From JAVJUS01 sp040220455 (GTDB lineage: Bacteria > Pseudomonadota > Alphaproteobacteria > DSM-16000 > Inquilinaceae): a DNA stretch of 8,302 nucleotides. This document shows positions 1 to 6,001 of this stretch, piece by piece; position 1 is the stretch's first letter, and every line of letters begins with the position of its first letter. The stretch is from the NCBI GenBank assembly GCA_040220455.1, contig JAVJUS010000042.1:1-8302 (forward strand), given 5' to 3'. Both the position numbers and the translations under genes were made by a program. Under the pieces are notes generated by a model that saw only the letters and a program-made list of their open reading frames with translations, was not told the origin of the DNA and did no database searches.

Positions 1-768
1 GCCCTGCAGCGGGCCGGCCGCAGCCTCGGGTGTCGCGACATAGAGGCGGTCGTTACCCGCGTCGCGGGCCGCGGGCTCGAAGGTCGCGGCCACGGCGTCG
101 CCGAGCGCCGCCGGATCGATCGGGACACCGGCCGCGGTGGCGCCGGCGGCGTAGGCGGTCGCAAGCGGGCCGCGGTGGATCGCCCCCGCGCCGCTCGAGC
201 GGATCATCGACAGACTCTGCGCCAATTCGGGGCGGACCATCGTCGCGCCCTCGGCGAGCGGCGCGCCGTCGGGGCCGCGGAAGGCATCGGGCAGGCGGCC
301 GGCCGCCTCGGCCGCCGAGATGTCGGCCGCCAGCGCCCGGGGCACGCCGACGCCGAAGCGGGCCAGCATCTCCGCCGGGCGGACCAGCCGCTCCCAGCGC
401 AGCCGTCCGCCCAGGGCGTGCACGGCGAAGAGGCCGCGGGCCAGCCCCGGCAGCGCGGCGCCGTCTCCGGTCGACGGGGTGAAGACGATGCCGCGTACCG
501 TCTCGGCCTCGGCGTCGTGGACCAGGCAGGCCCCGCCGCCGCCGAGGCCGGCGCGCGAGGGCAGGGTGACGGCCAGCGCGAAGCCGGCGGCGACCGCCGC
601 GTCCACGGCGTTGCCGCCCTCGTCGAGGACCGAGCGGGCGGTGCGCACGGCGACCGGCTCGTCGCCGGCGATCATGGTGCGCTGAAGGGCGACCTCCCGC
701 CCGCCGCCGGTCACCTGGCAGCTCGCGATCGCCAGGGCGGCGGTGACCATGCCGCCGACGCGACACAT
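1..768 (-). CDS. Gamma-glutamyltransferase-like lipoprotein, divergent, C-terminal part outside the window
   Basis: The frame is open from ATG at 768 to the left edge (256 codons, no stop). Residues 51-60 read GGNAVDAAVA and residues 74-85 read GLGGGGACLVHD, both hallmark segments of the gamma-glutamyltransferase (Ntn-hydrolase) family. PGLARGLFAVHALGG (107-121) followed by RWERLVRPAEMLA (124-136) matches the next conserved helices. Known family members hydrolyse or transfer gamma-glutamyl groups, such as that of glutathione, in the periplasm, after self-cleavage at a threonine that would lie beyond this window. The start gives a short lipoprotein signal: Arg3, a hydrophobic stretch 8-15 and lipobox I-A-S-C with Cys17. 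An AGGG at 780-777 is a plausible ribosome site. ATG at 750 is an alternative start but leaves no basic residue before the hydrophobic core. Oddity: the usual FRExAP segment, whose Arg binds the gamma-glutamyl carboxylate in E. coli Ggt, is replaced by FTPSTG (96-101), and the following stretch is much shorter than in classical Ggt. Family membership is firm; enzymatic activity is uncertain. It is transcribed divergently from the M48 gene. Confidence 0.85.
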   Translation of the reverse strand, partial: MCRVGGMVTAALAIASCQVTGGGREVALQRTMIAGDEPVAVRTARSVLDEGGNAVDAAVAAGFALAVTLPSRAGLGGGGACLVHDAEAETVRGIVFTPSTGDGAALPGLARGLFAVHALGGRLRWERLVRPAEMLARFGVGVPRALAADISAAEAAGRLPDAFRGPDGAPLAEGATMVRPELAQSLSMIRSSGAGAIHRGPLATAYAAGATAAGVPIDPAALGDAVAATFEPAARDAGNDRLYVATPEAAAGPLQG

Positions 769-843
769 TCTTCGGGCCCTATCGCGAACGGTCCCGCGCG
801 CGGAAGCCCGTCCGAGCGTCCGCGCCTCGGGGCCAGTGCCCTC

Positions 844-847
844 GGAG
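844..847 (+). promoter_or_regulatory. Ribosome binding site (GGAG) fixing the M48 protease start
   Basis: GGAG lies 9 nt before the ATG at 857. It supports this start over a GTG at 743 in the same frame, which would add 38 residues ahead of the signal peptide and overlap the start of the divergent gene. The 88-nt gap 769-856 must hold divergent promoters, but I cannot identify convincing -35/-10 boxes there. Confidence 0.7.
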
Positions 848-856
848 AGCCCGTCC

Positions 857-2215
857 ATGCCGCGTTCCTCGCGCCGCCTCGTCGCCATCGCCCTCGCCCT
901 CCTGGTCGCCGTCGCCGGGCCGCTCGCCGTCCTGCGCGAGGCGGAGGCCCAGTCCCGTCGTTTCTCGTTCATCCGGGACGCGGAGATCGAGCGCGTCATC
1001 GCCGGATGGGGGGCGCCGATCGCCCGGGCGGCGGGCCTGAATCCGTCCGCGATCGACTACTACCTTGTCAACGACCGCGCGCTCAACGCGTTCGTTGCCG
1101 GCGGACAGAACATCTTCCTGTTCACCGGCGCGCTGTCGCGGGCCGAGGACTATTCGGAAGTGGTCGGCATCCTGGCCCACGAGATGGGGCACATCGCCGG
1201 CGGCCATCTCGTCCGCGGCCAGGACCAGCTCGAGCAGGCGCGGCGCACGGCGCTGCTGACGACGCTCCTGGGCGTCGCGACCGCTCTGGCTTCGGGCAAC
1301 GCCGGGGCCGGTGCCGCGGTGATCACCGGCGGCCAGGGTTATGCCCAGCGCGACTTCCTGTCCTTCACCCGCTCGATGGAAAGCGCCGCGGACCAGGCGG
1401 CGGTAAGCTTCCTCGACCGGGCCGGGCTGTCGAGCGCCGGTCTGCTCGACTTCCTCAAGCGGCTGGAGGATCAGGAACTCGTCCCGGCCTCCTCCCAGGT
1501 GGAGTACGTGCGCACCCACCCGCTGACCCGCGACCGGATCGATTTCCTGGAGCGGCAGGTCGCCCGCTCGCCCTATTCCGACGCCAATCCGCCGGCGGAC
1601 TGGCCAGAGCAGTTCCGCCGGATCCAGGCCAAGCTGATCGGCTTCCTGGAGCCGCAGCTGGCGTTGCGCGACTATCCCGAGGGCGTCGACACGATCGCCG
1701 GGCGCTACGGCCGGGCCATCGCGCTCTACCGCAGGGGTGACTTCGCAGCCGCCCAGGCGATGATGGAGGATCTGCTGGCGGTCGAGCCCGACAACCCGTA
1801 TTTCCACGAGCTCGAGGCGCAGATGCTGCTGGAGACCGGCAAGGCGGCGGAGGCGAGGCCCCATTACAGCCGCGCTGTCGAATTGGCGCCGGAAGAGCCG
1901 CTGCTGCTGACCGCGCTCGCCCAGACCGAGATCGAGGCGGGCGGGCCGCAGGATCTGGCGAGCGCGATCGAGCACCTGACGACGGCGACCCGGCTGCCGC
2001 GCGGCGATACGTCGCTCGCCTGGCGCCTGCTCGCCACCGCCTACGGCCGCACCGGCGATCTCGGGATGGCCGCGGTCGCGCTCGCGGAGGAGGCGCTGGC
2101 CAAGGGCGACGAGGAGACGGCGCGCGCCCAGGCGCAGCGTGCGCTCGACCAGCTCCCCGCCGGCTCGCGCGGGGCGCTGCAGGCCCAGGACATCCTGGCC
2201 ACCGTCGAGCCGTGA
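857..2215 (+). CDS. Periplasmic M48 zinc metalloprotease with C-terminal TPR region (BepA-like)
   Basis: This 452-residue protein is close in length to E. coli BepA (487) and has the same layout. Residues 1-31 form a signal peptide (SRR then a hydrophobic run 8-26, cleavage likely after AEA31). The M48 domain spans about 35-235. HEMGH at 108-112 supplies two zinc ligands (His108, His112) and the catalytic Glu109. ESAAD at 175-179 supplies the third ligand, Glu175. THPLT places His221 46 residues after Glu175, matching the zinc-switch His246 of BepA (45 after Glu201). From about 275 to 450 there are TPR-like helical pairs (for example RAIALYRRGDFAAAQAMME). BepA degrades stalled outer-membrane proteins and helps LptD mature on the BAM complex, so the inferred role is outer-membrane quality control. 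The SRR before the hydrophobic core is weakly Tat-like, but Sec export is more likely. The next gene encodes a disulfide oxidoreductase, which fits envelope folding. M48 family is near certain; BepA orthology is probable. Confidence 0.93.
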   Translation: MPRSSRRLVAIALALLVAVAGPLAVLREAEAQSRRFSFIRDAEIERVIAGWGAPIARAAGLNPSAIDYYLVNDRALNAFVAGGQNIFLFTGALSRAEDYSEVVGILAHEMGHIAGGHLVRGQDQLEQARRTALLTTLLGVATALASGNAGAGAAVITGGQGYAQRDFLSFTRSMESAADQAAVSFLDRAGLSSAGLLDFLKRLEDQELVPASSQVEYVRTHPLTRDRIDFLERQVARSPYSDANPPADWPEQFRRIQAKLIGFLEPQLALRDYPEGVDTIAGRYGRAIALYRRGDFAAAQAMMEDLLAVEPDNPYFHELEAQMLLETGKAAEARPHYSRAVELAPEEPLLLTALAQTEIEAGGPQDLASAIEHLTTATRLPRGDTSLAWRLLATAYGRTGDLGMAAVALAEEALAKGDEETARAQAQRALDQLPAGSRGALQAQDILATVEP

Positions 2216-2258
2216 GCCCCGCCATGCCACCGCTCGTCGGGGCCGCCGCGCCATCCGG

Positions 2259-2278
2259 GCGTCACGCAGCCGTGATGC
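2259..2278 (+). terminator. Hairpin downstream of the M48 gene, possible terminator
   Basis: GCGTCACG (2259-2266) pairs with CGTGATGC (2271-2278) around a CAGC loop: 8 pairs, one of them G-U. It begins 43 nt after the M48 stop. No U-tract follows, so it may instead be an mRNA-stabilising hairpin or chance in GC-rich DNA. Confidence 0.35.
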
Positions 2279-2343
2279 GGCGCGACCGGGGCGCGCTTGC
2301 CCGCGCCGACGCCGCGCGGCATTGTCCTGGCTTTCGGGGTGAC

Positions 2344-2364
2344 CGGGCGGCCGCGTGCCGCCCG
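2344..2364 (+). terminator. Second GC-rich hairpin in the M48/oxidoreductase gap
   Basis: CGGGCGGC (2344-2351) pairs perfectly with GCCGCCCG (2357-2364) around a 5-nt loop. All eight pairs are G-C. There is no U-tract after it. With the hairpin at 2259-2278 it makes this 206-nt gap structured, which suggests that the downstream gene may be separately expressed. The function is inferred only. Confidence 0.3.
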
Positions 2365-2409
2365 CGCCGTCCCGATCCGCCCCGCCCCCGATCCGACCCC
2401 CGACGATCC

Positions 2410-2413
2410 GGAG
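2410..2413 (+). promoter_or_regulatory. Ribosome binding site (GGAG) fixing a GTG start
   Basis: GGAG sits 8 nt before the GTG at 2422. That start places a canonical signal peptide at the N-terminus. The frame is open upstream to 2212, but an earlier start would bury the signal sequence behind about 70 Arg/Pro-rich residues. Confidence 0.7.
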
Positions 2414-2421
2414 TGCCGCCC

Positions 2422-3216
2422 GTGACCCGCCTCGCCGCCTTGCCCGCCGTCCTGCGCGCGGCCCGCCTCGCCCTCCCGCTCGCGCTCGCCGCCCTGGCGG
2501 CGGTGCTGGCGCCGGGCGCGGCGACGGCCCAGTCCGGCGGTCAGTCGACCGTATTCGAGCCCGAGGAGCGGGCCGCGGTCGAGGAAATCGTGCGCCAGTA
2601 CATCCTCGACAATCCGGAAATCATCGTCGAGGCGATCGAGATCCTGCAGAGCCGCGAGCAGGAAATGGCGGCGGACCGCCAGCGCCAGACCATCGAGGAG
2701 CGAGGCGAGGAAATCTTCGCCAGCACGTCGTCTCCGGTGATCGGCAACCCGGACGGCGACGTCGTGCTGGTGGAGTTCTTCGACTACAACTGCGGCTACT
2801 GCAAGCGCATGCTGGAGCCGATGCAACGGCTGGTCGAGGAGGACTCGGGCCTCAAGATCGTGCTCAAGGAATTCCCGATCCTGGCGCCGAGCTCGGACGT
2901 CGCGGCGCGCGCGGCGCTCGCCTCGCGCGAGCAGGGCATGTACGAGGCCTATCACAACGCCCTGATGGCCCATCGCGGCCAGCTCGACGAGGCGGCCATC
3001 TTCTCGATCGCCGAGGATCTGGGCCTGGATGTCGAGCGCCTGCGCGCCGACATGGGCGCGCCCGCGGTCACCGCCGAGATCGACGCGAATCTGGAGCTCG
3101 CCCGCGCGCTGGGCGTGCGCGGGACCCCGGCCTTCCTCATCGGCGACGAGCTGATCCCCGGCGCCGTCGGCTATGACGGCCTGAAGCAGGCCATCGAGGC
3201 CGAGCGCGGGAGCTGA
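2422..3216 (+). CDS. Periplasmic DsbA-family (ScsC/Com1-like) thiol oxidoreductase
   Basis: This 264-residue protein starts at GTG. Residues 1-36 are a Sec signal peptide (Arg12/Arg15, hydrophobic 16-30, cleavage likely after ATA36). Residues about 45-100 are charged and helical (including YILDNPEIIVEAIEIL) and resemble the N-terminal domain of ScsC proteins, which mediates trimerisation in characterised members. The thioredoxin-fold domain follows: EFFDYNCGYCKRML contains the redox pair Cys124-Gly-Tyr-Cys127, an all-helical DsbA-type insertion spans about 155-225, and GTPAFLIG provides the cis-proline Pro236 next to the active site. Proteins of this type oxidise or isomerise disulfides in exported proteins; some ScsC proteins confer copper tolerance. 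The sequence cannot tell oxidase from isomerase. No membrane partner (DsbB or ScsB) is encoded in the window. It is on the same strand and 206 nt after the BepA-like gene, so co-expression is possible but not shown. LptD needs disulfides, which gives a plausible link between the two. Confidence 0.93.
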   Translation: MTRLAALPAVLRAARLALPLALAALAAVLAPGAATAQSGGQSTVFEPEERAAVEEIVRQYILDNPEIIVEAIEILQSREQEMAADRQRQTIEERGEEIFASTSSPVIGNPDGDVVLVEFFDYNCGYCKRMLEPMQRLVEEDSGLKIVLKEFPILAPSSDVAARAALASREQGMYEAYHNALMAHRGQLDEAAIFSIAEDLGLDVERLRADMGAPAVTAEIDANLELARALGVRGTPAFLIGDELIPGAVGYDGLKQAIEAERGS

Positions 3217-3221
3217 CGGTC

Positions 3222-3243
3222 GCGGGGAGGCGCGGCTCTCCGC
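3222..3243 (+). terminator. Hairpin just after the oxidoreductase stop, possible terminator
   Basis: GCGGGGAG (3222-3229) pairs with CTCTCCGC (3236-3243) around a 6-nt loop: 8 pairs, one of them G-U. It starts 5 nt after the stop codon, a typical place for an intrinsic terminator, but the sequence after it is C-rich, not T-rich. Confidence 0.4.
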
Positions 3244-3277
3244 TCCACCCCCGCCGGGCCATCCGCCCGACACATTT

Positions 3278-3297
3278 GATCGGTAGCGCTTCCGATC
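3278..3297. promoter_or_regulatory. 20-bp near-perfect dyad, LacI-family operator-like, upstream of mrcA
   Basis: GATCGG (3278-3283) and CCGATC (3292-3297) are exact inverted repeats flanking T-AGCGCT-T. AGCGCT is itself a palindrome, so only the T/T position (3284/3291) breaks symmetry over 20 bp. The central GGTAGCGCTTCC resembles LacI-family operators, which usually have a CG centre inside an AGCGCT-like core. It lies 140 nt before the mrcA start. No regulator gene is in the window. A cruciform or RNA hairpin is an alternative explanation. Confidence 0.4.
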
Positions 3298-3436
3298 GAG
3301 GGCGGGGCGCGCTAGAAGATCGGGCCTTCCGGGAACCGGATGGCCCGCGCGGCCGTTGACGCCGTCCTGATCCCCCGCCGGCTCCAGGGGCCGCCCACGG
3401 CGCGCCGGGCCGGGAAGTGTCGGTAGATTCCGCCTC

Positions 3437-5881
3437 ATGCGCTTCGTCGGTTGGGTTTTCTCCTCTCTCGCCCTGCTCGCCATCGTCGGCGCCGTGGCGG
3501 CGTTCGGGCTGATGCAGTATTTCAGCCGCGATCTGCCGGACTACGCCCAGCTCGCCGACTACGAGCCGCCGATCACCACGCGCCTGCACGCCGCCGATGG
3601 CCGGCTGATGGAGGAGTACGCGGTCGAGAACCGGATCTTCGTGCCGATCGGGGCGATCCCCGACCACGTGATCCAGGCCTTCGTCTCGGCCGAGGACCAG
3701 CACTTCAACGACCATCCGGGCGTCGACGTCGTCGGCATCGCGCGCGCCGCGGTCACCAACCTGCGCAACCTGGGAACGGGCCAGCGCCCGGTCGGCGCCT
3801 CGACCATCACCCAGCAGGTCGCCAAGAACTTCCTGTTGACCAACGAGGTCTCGATCACCCGCAAGGCACGCGAGTCCCTGCTGGAGCTGAGGATCGAGGA
3901 AACCATGAGCACGGACGAGATCCTCGAGCTCTACCTCACCCAGATCTATCTGGGCCGCGGCGCCTACGGCGTGGCGGCGGCCTCGCTCGCCTATTTCGGC
4001 AAGCCGCTGGCCGACCTGACGGTGGCCGAGGCGGCCTATATCGCCGGCCTGCCCAAGGCGCCGAACAACTACAACCCCGTCACCCGCACCGAGGCCGCCC
4101 TCGCGCGGCGCGCCTACGTGCTCGGCCGCATGCGCGAGGACGGCGCGATCACCGCCGAGACCGCCGCCGAGGCCGGAGAAGCCCCGCTCGAGGTGGTCGG
4201 CCGCGATCCGGCCGAGGTGGTCGAGGCCGACTACTTCGCCGAGGAGGTCCGCCGCGAGCTCCAGGACATCTACGGCGACGAGCAGCTCTACGAAGGCGGG
4301 CTGTCGGTGCGCACGACGATGGATCCCGGGATGCAGGCCATCGTCGACCGGGTGCTGCGCGAAGGGCTGCTGGACTACGACCGGCGCCACGGCTGGCGCG
4401 GCCCGGTGGCGACGCTGGAGAGCTTCGACGACTGGCCCGGCCGGCTCGCCGCGATCGAGAAGCCCGACGACGCGGGCGACTGGCGCATGGCCGCCGTGCT
4501 CGACGTCGACGCGGAGCGCGCTCTGATCGGATTCGTCGACAAGAGCCGCGGCGTCATCCCGATGTCGGAGCTCGACTGGGCCCGGCCCTGGCGCGAGGAG
4601 CAGCGGGTCGGCGGCGCGCCGGACAGCGCGGACGATGTCCTCACTCTCGGCGACGTGGTCCTGGTGGAACCGGTCCGCGGCGCCGTTCCGGTCGCCCCGG
4701 CCGAGGGGGAGGAGCCGCAGCCGGTCTACGCGCTGCGCCAGGTGCCCGACATCGAGGGCGCGATGGTGGTCATGGACCCGCACACGGGCCGCGTCCTGGC
4801 CATGCGCGGCGGCTGGTCCTTCGCCGAGTCCGAGTTCAATCGCGCGACCCAGGCCCTGCGCCAGCCGGGCTCCGCGATCAAGCCCTTCGTCTACATGACG
4901 GCGCTCGACCACGGCTACACGCCGTCGACGATCATCCTCGACTCGCCCGTGGCCGTCGACCAGGGCGAGGGGCTGGAGCTCTGGCGGCCGAAGAACTACT
5001 CCGGCGACACGCTGGGGCCGGTGCCCATGCGCGTCGGCATCGAGAAGTCGCGCAACCTGATGACGGTGCGCATCCTCCTGGAAATCGGGCTGGAGCCGGT
5101 CAAGCAGACGACGGAGACCTTCGGCGTCTACGACGACATGGACCTGCTCTACTCCATGGCGCTGGGCGCGGGCGAGACGACGCCGCTCAGGCTGACGGCG
5201 GCCTATGGCAAGCTCGTCAACGGCGGCCGGGCGATCTTTCCGACCTTCATCGACCGCATCCAGAACCGGCGCGGCGAGACCATCTTCCGTCACGACGACC
5301 GGACCTGCCAGGAGTGTGCCGGCGTGGACTGGTCCGGCCAGGCGACGCCGGTCCTGCCCGACGATCGCGAGCGGATCGCCGATCCGGTCAGCGTCTATCA
5401 GACGGTCTCGATGATGCGCGGCGTGGTCCAGCGGGGAACGGCCGCGCGCCTCGCCCGGCTCGGCATTCCGCTGGCCGGCAAGACGGGCACGACCAACGAC
5501 GGCAAGGATTCCTGGTTCGTCGGCTTCACGCCCGATCTGGTGGCCGGCGTGTTCGTCGGCTTCGACCAGCCGCGCACGCTGGGCCCGCGGGAGACGGGCT
5601 CGTCGGTCGCCGCGCCGATCTTCGGTGCCTTCATGGAGCAGGCGGTCGACCCGGCGCAGGTGCCGCCCTTCCGCATTCCGCCCGGCGTCAGCCTGGTGCG
5701 CATCGACCCGGCGACGGGCGCGCTGGCCCCGCCCGGAACGCCCGGCGGCATCTGGGAGGCCTATCGCCCCGGCACCGAGCCGACCTCGACCACCAGCGTG
5801 GCCGGCACCGGCCCGGAAAGGGGGGGCGAGAGCTTCGGCGGCGGCTCGGGCGAGACCCAGGGGACGGGTGGACTGTACTGA
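3437..5881 (+). CDS. mrcA: Penicillin-binding protein 1A, bifunctional transglycosylase/transpeptidase
   Basis: This 814-residue class A PBP polymerises lipid II into glycan strands and cross-links the peptides in the periplasm. A short cytoplasmic start is followed by one membrane anchor (about 4-28). The GT51 transglycosylase domain (about 55-230) has SAEDQHFNDHPGVD with catalytic Glu86, GASTITQQVAKN (120-131), and RKARE with the second acidic residue Glu146. A linker/OB-type domain follows (about 315-440). The transpeptidase domain (about 445-735) has SAIK with nucleophile Ser479 and Lys482, SRN at 538-540 and KTGT at 682-685. All catalytic motifs are intact, so it should be active and beta-lactam sensitive. 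A CxxC pair (Cys624, Cys627) lies between the SxN and KTG motifs. The last 40 or so residues are a Gly/Thr/Ser-rich tail ending GGLY. Length is typical of alphaproteobacterial PBP1A. The ribosome site is weak (GGTAG at 3422-3426), but ATG 3437 places the anchor correctly. prfB follows on the same strand. Confidence 0.98.
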   Translation: MRFVGWVFSSLALLAIVGAVAAFGLMQYFSRDLPDYAQLADYEPPITTRLHAADGRLMEEYAVENRIFVPIGAIPDHVIQAFVSAEDQHFNDHPGVDVVGIARAAVTNLRNLGTGQRPVGASTITQQVAKNFLLTNEVSITRKARESLLELRIEETMSTDEILELYLTQIYLGRGAYGVAAASLAYFGKPLADLTVAEAAYIAGLPKAPNNYNPVTRTEAALARRAYVLGRMREDGAITAETAAEAGEAPLEVVGRDPAEVVEADYFAEEVRRELQDIYGDEQLYEGGLSVRTTMDPGMQAIVDRVLREGLLDYDRRHGWRGPVATLESFDDWPGRLAAIEKPDDAGDWRMAAVLDVDAERALIGFVDKSRGVIPMSELDWARPWREEQRVGGAPDSADDVLTLGDVVLVEPVRGAVPVAPAEGEEPQPVYALRQVPDIEGAMVVMDPHTGRVLAMRGGWSFAESEFNRATQALRQPGSAIKPFVYMTALDHGYTPSTIILDSPVAVDQGEGLELWRPKNYSGDTLGPVPMRVGIEKSRNLMTVRILLEIGLEPVKQTTETFGVYDDMDLLYSMALGAGETTPLRLTAAYGKLVNGGRAIFPTFIDRIQNRRGETIFRHDDRTCQECAGVDWSGQATPVLPDDRERIADPVSVYQTVSMMRGVVQRGTAARLARLGIPLAGKTGTTNDGKDSWFVGFTPDLVAGVFVGFDQPRTLGPRETGSSVAAPIFGAFMEQAVDPAQVPPFRIPPGVSLVRIDPATGALAPPGTPGGIWEAYRPGTEPTSTTSVAGTGPERGGESFGGGSGETQGTGGLY

Positions 5882-5920
5882 GGGCCATCGGGGACGCAGC
5901 CCGAGCGCACCGGCACCCTC

Positions 5921-5949
5921 TTTACGCGCCGCGCCCGGAGGCTTACACC
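5921..5949 (+). promoter_or_regulatory. Weak candidate promoter for prfB
   Basis: TTTACG (5921-5926) and TACACC (5944-5949) are separated by 17 nt in the only relatively AT-rich patch of the mrcA/prfB gap. The match to a sigma-70 consensus is partial (about 4/6 and 3/6). Transcription would start roughly 45 nt before the prfB ATG. It is equally possible that prfB is read only from the mrcA transcript. Confidence 0.22.
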
Positions 5950-5954
5950 TCGGG
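5934..5954 (+). terminator. Bulged hairpin in the mrcA/prfB gap
   Basis: CCCG-(G)-AGG (5934-5941, one bulged G) pairs with CCTCGGG (5948-5954) around the loop CTTACA. No U-tract follows. It overlaps the candidate promoter, so at most one of the two readings is likely right. It could be a weak attenuator or a chance structure. Confidence 0.25.
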
Positions 5955-5985
5955 TCCCGTTCGTGCCATTCGTGCCCAGCAAGCC

Positions 5986-5991
5986 GGGAGG
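5986..5991 (+). promoter_or_regulatory. Ribosome binding site (GGGAGG) of prfB
   Basis: GGGAGG ends 10 nt before the ATG at 6002. It supports that codon as the real start of prfB, upstream of the frameshift site, and not the internal ATG at 6165. Confidence 0.75.
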
Positions 5992-6001
5992 TATCGCGCC
6001 C

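Noticed and set aside
53..766. A 237-residue minus-strand frame at the left end
   Set aside because: It is the wrong frame of the gamma-glutamyltransferase-like gene. The neighbouring frame from 768 carries the family motifs and runs off the window.
743..856. A 38-residue N-terminal extension of the M48 protease from GTG 743
   Set aside because: It would bury the signal peptide and overlap the divergent gene's start, while ATG 857 has a good ribosome site.
2212..2421. A 70-residue extension of the oxidoreductase starting at GTG 2212, overlapping the M48 stop (GTGA)
   Set aside because: Arg/Pro-rich sequence would precede the signal peptide. GTG 2422 has GGAG at the right spacing. Translational coupling cannot be fully excluded.
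3356..3361. TTGACG as a -35 box for mrcA
   Set aside because: No acceptable -10 hexamer is found 16-18 nt downstream (the sequence there is CG-rich).
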